A stretch of DNA of 64,000 nt from Roseateles oligotrophus (GTDB taxonomy: Bacteria; Pseudomonadota; Gammaproteobacteria; Burkholderiales; Burkholderiaceae_C): positions 124,001 through 188,000 of the forward strand of contig NZ_JAJIRN010000011.1 of assembly GCF_025717515.1 (NCBI RefSeq), written 5' to 3'. The notes beneath the pieces were generated by a model that did not search any database, was not told where the DNA came from, and worked only from the letters and a program-made list of their open reading frames with translations. A program made the position numbers and the translations under genes. Positions 60,516-64,000 of the stretch are shown piece by piece. The first letter of the stretch is position 1. Each line of letters begins with the position of its first letter.

Positions 60516-60964
60516 CCACCGTTGATTTGAAAGTGCTCGATGCCCGGATGGCCGAGCAACTCCCCGCCTATGCGACGCCGGGCAGTGCCGGCCTTGATTT
60601 ACGCGCCTGCCTGGACGCGGCCATCACGCTGGAGCCCGGCCAAACCATGCTGATCCCGACCGGCCTGGCCATTCATATTGGCGACCCCGGCCTGGCCGCC
60701 ATCATCCTGCCGCGCTCGGGCCTGGGCCATAAGCACGGCATCGTGCTGGGCAATCTGGTCGGCCTGATCGACTCCGATTACCAAGGCCAGTTGATGGTCA
60801 GTTGCTGGAACCGGGGCCAGACGGCTTTTGTGATTGCGCCGATGGAACGCATCGCGCAGCTGGTGTTGGTGCCGGTGGTGCAGGCGGCGTTCCGCATCGT
60901 TGACGATTTTGCCGACGCCTCGCATCGGGGTGAAGCCGGTTTCGGCTCAACCGGCAAGGTTTGA
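60512..60964 (+). CDS. dut: dUTP diphosphatase
   Basis: A 150-residue homotrimeric dUTPase that keeps uracil out of DNA and makes dUMP. Motif 1 is [13 protein letters not shown], motif 2 [15 protein letters not shown], motif 3 [11 protein letters not shown], motif 4 [11 protein letters not shown] and motif 5 [11 protein letters not shown]. All catalytic parts are present. Coupled to coaBC by ATGA. A short weak hairpin (CCGC/GCGG around 60969-60984) follows. Confidence 0.96.
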   Translation: MTTVDLKVLDARMAEQLPAYATPGSAGLDLRACLDAAITLEPGQTMLIPTGLAIHIGDPGLAAIILPRSGLGHKHGIVLGNLVGLIDSDYQGQLMVSCWNRGQTAFVIAPMERIAQLVLVPVVQAAFRIVDDFADASHRGEAGFGSTGKV

Positions 60965-61223
60965 GCACCCGCAGTTTTTTGCGGAATCAAGCTGAGTTTT
61001 GGGTGATGGCAATGTTCCTGGAGCGGGTATTCACCTTGCCTCGACGTATTCACGTTCCTAGCCATCAGTCGGCGCTCGTGAACGGCTGGTTTCGGGTAGG
61101 CTGATTGTCTGCTTTACACGCCAGAAGTGATTTAATCGTTTATGGAGTCATCCAAGCGAAGTCGTGCGATATTCAAGCTCATCCTTTTGAGAACGACCAC
61201 GTGGACCTGGATTGCGAGGGGCA

Positions 61224-62390
61224 ATGACTAGACCTGCAGTCCTGGCTTCCCTGCGGTGGCAACACCTGCCGGTCTGCGTGGGCCTCGTGTTCGCGGCACT
61301 CGCGGATTTAGGTATGGCGGCTACGGCCCCCAGCAGGGTTCACATGCCGGTGCCGGTGCAGGTTTTGGCGACTAGCGACACGCAGATTCTGGTTGAAGGC
61401 AAGCTGCAAGACTATCGTTTGCTGACAAGCGCAAGGACCGCTTGGCGTATCTGTGCCTTGCTGCCAAGTGCGCGAGACAACTACTGGTGGGGAGTCTCTT
61501 GGGCGCTATCGGAACAAGCCCGGCTGTTGGGTGTTGAGCTGGGCATCTACTTCGCGAATAGCTATGCCGATCTCGATCAGCAGCGCCAGCAATGGCGCAA
61601 CTGTGAGGCCCTGGGCAGCCAGGCCTTCATCGTTGCTGCGGTCAATGCCGAAGGGCTGAACGAGGAGATCAAGCGGGCCAATAAGCAGGCTCAGCCGGTG
61701 GTCGAGATGATCAACTCACTGAGCGCTTCGACTACGGCCAATGCCACGGTGAATTTCGCCAACCTAGCTGATCTATTGGTTTCCAGCATGACTACCGCTA
61801 AGCAGGGGCATGAAGGTCTGCCGGTAGTAGCCTGGTTTCCCGGGCCGGCAGACGCCGCCAATGTCAACGATGCCGAAGCGCGGCTGCGAGAGCTGTTGGC
61901 CGGCCGTTTCAGCCTGAGATTTGGCGGCTATGGCCCTCCGGACGCACGGATGCAGGCCACCCTTGTGCGCGACTACATCGAGCGCTTTGGCGTGCCGGAT
62001 TTCATCATTGGAAATGCGGCAGCAGCGGCCTTTGCCGTCCGCTTGTTCGAGCGTCGGCAAGGGCCGAGGCCGACCATTCTGGCGCTCGGCGTCTCGCACG
62101 AAGTGCTGCATTACATACGCGACGGTAGCATCGCCGCAGCGGCCACGGACCAGCCGCTGCGCCATGCGAGGCTGGCTCTCGATCTGGCTGTGCGAGCTCT
62201 GGAAAAAAGCGTCTTTGCGCGCAGCCTGGAGTCACCGGCCATGCTGCTGACCCGCAAGACCTTGGAGCAGGCGCCCATACCGGACTTGCTGGCGCCTCCG
62301 GGTCAGTGGAAAGTGCAACAGCCGCTCAGGGCCTTGAAGCCTCGCCCCGCTGAGGGCCCCGTCGAGCGCAGCGCCGATCCCCAGCCTTAA
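61224..62390 (+). CDS. torT: TorT-like periplasmic sensor-binding protein
   Basis: A 388-residue exported protein with signal peptide (LPVCVGLVFAALADLGMA). The periplasmic-binding fold resembles TorT, the trimethylamine N-oxide binding partner of the TorS kinase: WRICALLPSARDNYWWGVSW matches the TorT opening, followed by LGVELGIYFANSYADLDQQR, PVVEMINSLSA and DFIIGNAAAAAFAVRLFE. The start at 61224 has GAGGGG close upstream; the frame begins earlier with a TTG. No torS, torR or reductase gene lies next to it in the window, so it is an orphan here, and its ligand could differ from TMAO. Confidence 0.8.
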   Translation: MTRPAVLASLRWQHLPVCVGLVFAALADLGMAATAPSRVHMPVPVQVLATSDTQILVEGKLQDYRLLTSARTAWRICALLPSARDNYWWGVSWALSEQARLLGVELGIYFANSYADLDQQRQQWRNCEALGSQAFIVAAVNAEGLNEEIKRANKQAQPVVEMINSLSASTTANATVNFANLADLLVSSMTTAKQGHEGLPVVAWFPGPADAANVNDAEARLRELLAGRFSLRFGGYGPPDARMQATLVRDYIERFGVPDFIIGNAAAAAFAVRLFERRQGPRPTILALGVSHEVLHYIRDGSIAAAATDQPLRHARLALDLAVRALEKSVFARSLESPAMLLTRKTLEQAPIPDLLAPPGQWKVQQPLRALKPRPAEGPVERSADPQP

Positions 62391-62698
62391 AGAGCAGCGG
62401 GCGCGGCGGTCTGGCATCGAGCGCCCAGGCGCAGTCCTTCAAGCCGCCGTCGGTACCAAGGGCTTGAGCGGCACACATTTCGAGAACAAGGCTCTGCGCT
62501 GAAGAGTGCGGGATGCAAGCCCACCAGTTCCTGTCTACCGAAGAATCATTGGCTTTTGCCGAGTCTGTGTGGCTGGTGCGGGCCGCTGTGGCCGGCCAGT
62601 GCGTGCGGCAACCGCAGATTGGCCCGTTTGCGGGAATTCTGCCGATCGCCGATTGACCGCCCGAGGGCTGTCGGCGCTCCAACGGGGCGGACCGACGG
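62391..62698. other. Intergenic region, no supported gene
   Basis: 308 bases between the TorT-like gene and the DUF4242 remnant. A 47-codon frame (62513-62656) starts with ATG but has only weak support and no recognisable family. Nothing else is seen. Confidence 0.5.
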
Positions 62699-62983
62699 TC
62701 AGCTGTTCGCCGTCGGCGGGTCAATAATTTGCGAGACTGCAGTGATCTTCGCCACCGGTATCCCGCTGAGTTCCGCGTGCTGGTGGATAGTTGCCTCGCT
62801 GTCTGCGAGGTAGATGCAGCAGGTGCGGTCGCCTGCGACATAGCTGTGCAACCACTGGATCGCCGTGCCGATCTTCGCGATAGCCTAGTTCGACGCCCGC
62901 GCGGCGCCACACAGTTCGATGATCGACATGCCGCCGACTCCCGGAATGTCACGCTCAATCAAGATGCGCTTTAGCTGAGTCAT
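62699..62983 (-). pseudogene. DUF4242 (nickel-binding-like) protein gene interrupted by in-frame TAG
   Basis: A 94-codon leftward frame with an excellent Shine-Dalgarno (AGGAG, seven bases before the ATG at 62983). The first 32 codons read MTQLKRILIERDIPGVGGMS then IIELCGAARASN and hit TAG at 62885-62887. The same frame then continues without a gap for 61 codons (AIAKIGTAIQWLHSYVAGDR, TCCIYLADSEATIHQHAELS, GIPVAKITAVSQIIDPPTAN) to TGA at 62699-62701. Together they match the DUF4242 family (IERDIPG start, QWLHSYV, IYLA, IDP end). One base change in a Gln or Glu codon explains it. It is most likely a recent pseudogene; readthrough cannot be excluded. Confidence 0.75.
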
Positions 62984-63395
62984 CAGTATTCTCCTAAGTG
63001 GTTGAAACGCAATGGATCATCGGCAGCAAGGCATTGCGCCGTAAGCTAAAAGGTAAAAATGGGGCCGGGTGCGTTTAGTGGCCTTGGGTCAGATGTCTGT
63101 CCTCCCTCTTTCCTTACATGCGCACCTGAAAATTTTGGGTAGCGGAAGTTAGCTCCGGGCAGGTTCTGTTGAAAAAGGCCATCACGCTCGCGGCTGCAGT
63201 ACGGCAAAAACCGACCGCTCAGATGCCTCGAAAAGCAGCATGACGCCCTGCGAGCGGTAACGGGCCAAGCCGTTCAGATCGACTCGGCCTGGGGGAACTA
63301 CTCCCCTTGAATGAGGGGATGGGATTGCGCCTATAGAGCGGCTATTGATCGCTGGCTACAGTCGGATCTCCAATAGTCTTTCCAGGAGACAAGTC
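62984..63395. other. Intergenic region upstream of subtilase gene
   Basis: 412 bases without a gene. It holds the Shine-Dalgarno and promoter side of the DUF4242 remnant on the left and, on the right, the C-tract repeat and promoter of the protease gene. The middle (about 63020-63290) shows nothing I can name. Confidence 0.55.
63298..63336 (+). promoter_or_regulatory. C-tract inverted repeat (copy 2) overlapping a promoter of the subtilase gene
   Basis: CTACTCCCC, eight bases (TTGAATGA), GGGGA at 63298-63319. The eight-base core includes a possible -35 (TTGAAT, 63307-63312), with CTATAG 18 bases later (63331-63336) as -10. A regulator on the repeat would touch the -35. The protease ATG is about 60 bases downstream. 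Compare copy 1 at 54749-54770. Confidence 0.5.
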
Positions 63396-64000
63396 ATGAA
63401 CATGAACAAGCATTCCCTTCTTCACAGCGCGCTAGCACTCGCGGTGATGGCCCTGTCGGCGTCGGCTTCCGCGGCCCCTGCCGCGGCGAAGACAAGCGTC
63501 GCCGAAGGCTCGCAAGCGGTGATCGTGGCCTACAAGGCCGGCATGGCTGCTGCGGTGCGCCGCGAAGTCGAGAACGCGGGAGGCAAGATCGTGCGCGAAC
63601 TCGGCCGGGCCAGCGCCTTCGCCGTGCGTATGCCGGCGGCTCGCCTGGCTGAGCTGCAGGCCAGCACGAATGTCGATTTCGTCGAAGCGGATGCAGAGCG
63701 CCACTTGCTTGGGGTTCAAACCCGCACCATGGATGCGACGGCCCAGCCGCTTGCGGCCGCCGTCGATACGGGAAGCTTGCCGGGTGAAGTGCTGCCTTAT
63801 GGCATCCCGATGGTGCAGGCCAATAAGGTTCATGACGCCTACACCGGCAACCGCAAGCTCTGCATTGTCGATTCGGGCTTCGACCGAACTCACCCAGATC
63901 TGGCCGGCAACAACGCCAATGTGACGGGTATCAACCTGACCGAGCCTGTGTCCGGCACATGGGACTCCGACGAGAATTCGCATGGCAGCCATGTCGCGGG
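63396..64000 (+). CDS. Subtilisin-like serine protease (S8), partial at window end
   Basis: The first 201 residues of an exported protease; the rest is beyond the right edge. Signal peptide LALAVMALSASASA, then an I9-type propeptide (QAVIVAYKAGMAAAVRREVE and FAVRMPAARLAELQAS, then VDFVEADAERHL), then the catalytic domain. The active-site Asp is Asp159 in LCIVDSGFDRTHPDL and the His is His196 in NSHGSHVAG. The serine is not yet reached. The ATG at 63396 has CAGGAG nine bases upstream. It may carry a C-terminal extension such as a pre-peptidase or PEP-CTERM domain, which cannot be seen. Confidence 0.93.
   Translation, partial: MNMNKHSLLHSALALAVMALSASASAAPAAAKTSVAEGSQAVIVAYKAGMAAAVRREVENAGGKIVRELGRASAFAVRMPAARLAELQASTNVDFVEADAERHLLGVQTRTMDATAQPLAAAVDTGSLPGEVLPYGIPMVQANKVHDAYTGNRKLCIVDSGFDRTHPDLAGNNANVTGINLTEPVSGTWDSDENSHGSHVA

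Noticed and set aside
62513-62656. A 47-codon plus-strand frame after the TorT-like gene
   Set aside because: Weak Shine-Dalgarno, no family and no coding support beyond an open frame.
62885-62887. Pyrrolysine or other genetic recoding at the DUF4242 TAG
   Set aside because: No pyl genes or suppressor tRNA are seen and TAG is used as a normal stop elsewhere (for example YfiR), so a nonsense mutation is simpler.
62326-62958. A 210-codon minus-strand frame through the intergenic region and DUF4242 remnant
   Set aside because: Arg/Ser/Pro-rich with no fold pattern, and it is out of frame with the DUF4242 sequence, which has the Shine-Dalgarno.
63432-63992. A 186-codon minus-strand frame opposite the subtilase
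   Set aside because: Antisense to a protease with a signal peptide, propeptide and catalytic Asp/His motifs.

Overview
The window reads as chromosomal DNA of a high-GC betaproteobacterium of the Burkholderiales, most like the Roseateles/Paucibacter/Rubrivivax/Leptothrix group. The reasons are gene orders I associate with that order (DUF3579 facing argD-argF, hda-HAD phosphatase-pcnB-folK, rpsP-rimM-trmD-rplS) and the presence of PEP-CTERM sorting signals. This placement comes from recognising proteins and gene order; no database search was run. I see no rRNA, tRNA, CRISPR array, insertion sequence or prophage.

Layout. 1-1343: 5' part of a reductive pyrimidine-catabolism gene (preT) divergent from a RutR-like TetR regulator, with a near-consensus RutR-type operator between them. 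1545-4316: arginine genes argD-argF and DUF3579. 4367-6519: a possible small protein, then a coupled zinc carboxypeptidase and alpha/beta-hydrolase pair. 6675-13169: housekeeping (rpsT, murJ, a SirB1-like protein, hda, an HAD phosphatase, pcnB, folK). 13322-14990: a PhoU-like protein with the Pit phosphate transporter. 15042-18553: GNAT and TM2 proteins, then the ribosomal operon rpsP-rimM-trmD-rplS with long untranslated leaders. 18712-22186: a Nudix hydrolase, a CobD/CbiB-like membrane protein, an EF-hand protein and a Tim44-domain protein.

22254-32681 is one tightly packed leftward gene run: a cyclic-nucleotide-binding patatin phospholipase, a single-module NRPS (C-A-T-TE), a VTT/DedA-type membrane protein, a disulfide-reductase flavoprotein, a protein phosphatase, a pseudouridine synthase, a DUF938 methyltransferase and an SDR. 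The first four look like an uncharacterised lipid- or peptide-modifying system. 33959-41200 holds feoAB behind a probable Fur box and a three-gene signalling set: TonB-dependent receptor, YfiR and a hybrid histidine kinase with a YfiN-like periplasmic sensor. 41588-49735 is an eight-gene nucleoside import and salvage operon (BMP-type ABC importer, cdd, purine nucleoside phosphorylase, deoC, deoA), followed by trmB.

50571-54604 is the most unusual region: a leftward four-gene secreted-protein operon in which a cohesin-like PEP-CTERM protein lies beside a beta-propeller protein ending in a type I dockerin, plus a TolB-like propeller and a small secreted protein. A C-tract inverted repeat upstream of this operon has a close relative upstream of the subtilisin-like protease at the right edge (63396 onward), so the two may be co-regulated. 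The rest holds a second-type FtsH, a SYLF protein, a bactofilin-like membrane protein, coaBC-dut, an orphan TorT-like sensor protein, and a DUF4242 gene broken by one in-frame TAG. Most operon genes overlap by ATGA or TTGA, which fixed many of the chosen starts.
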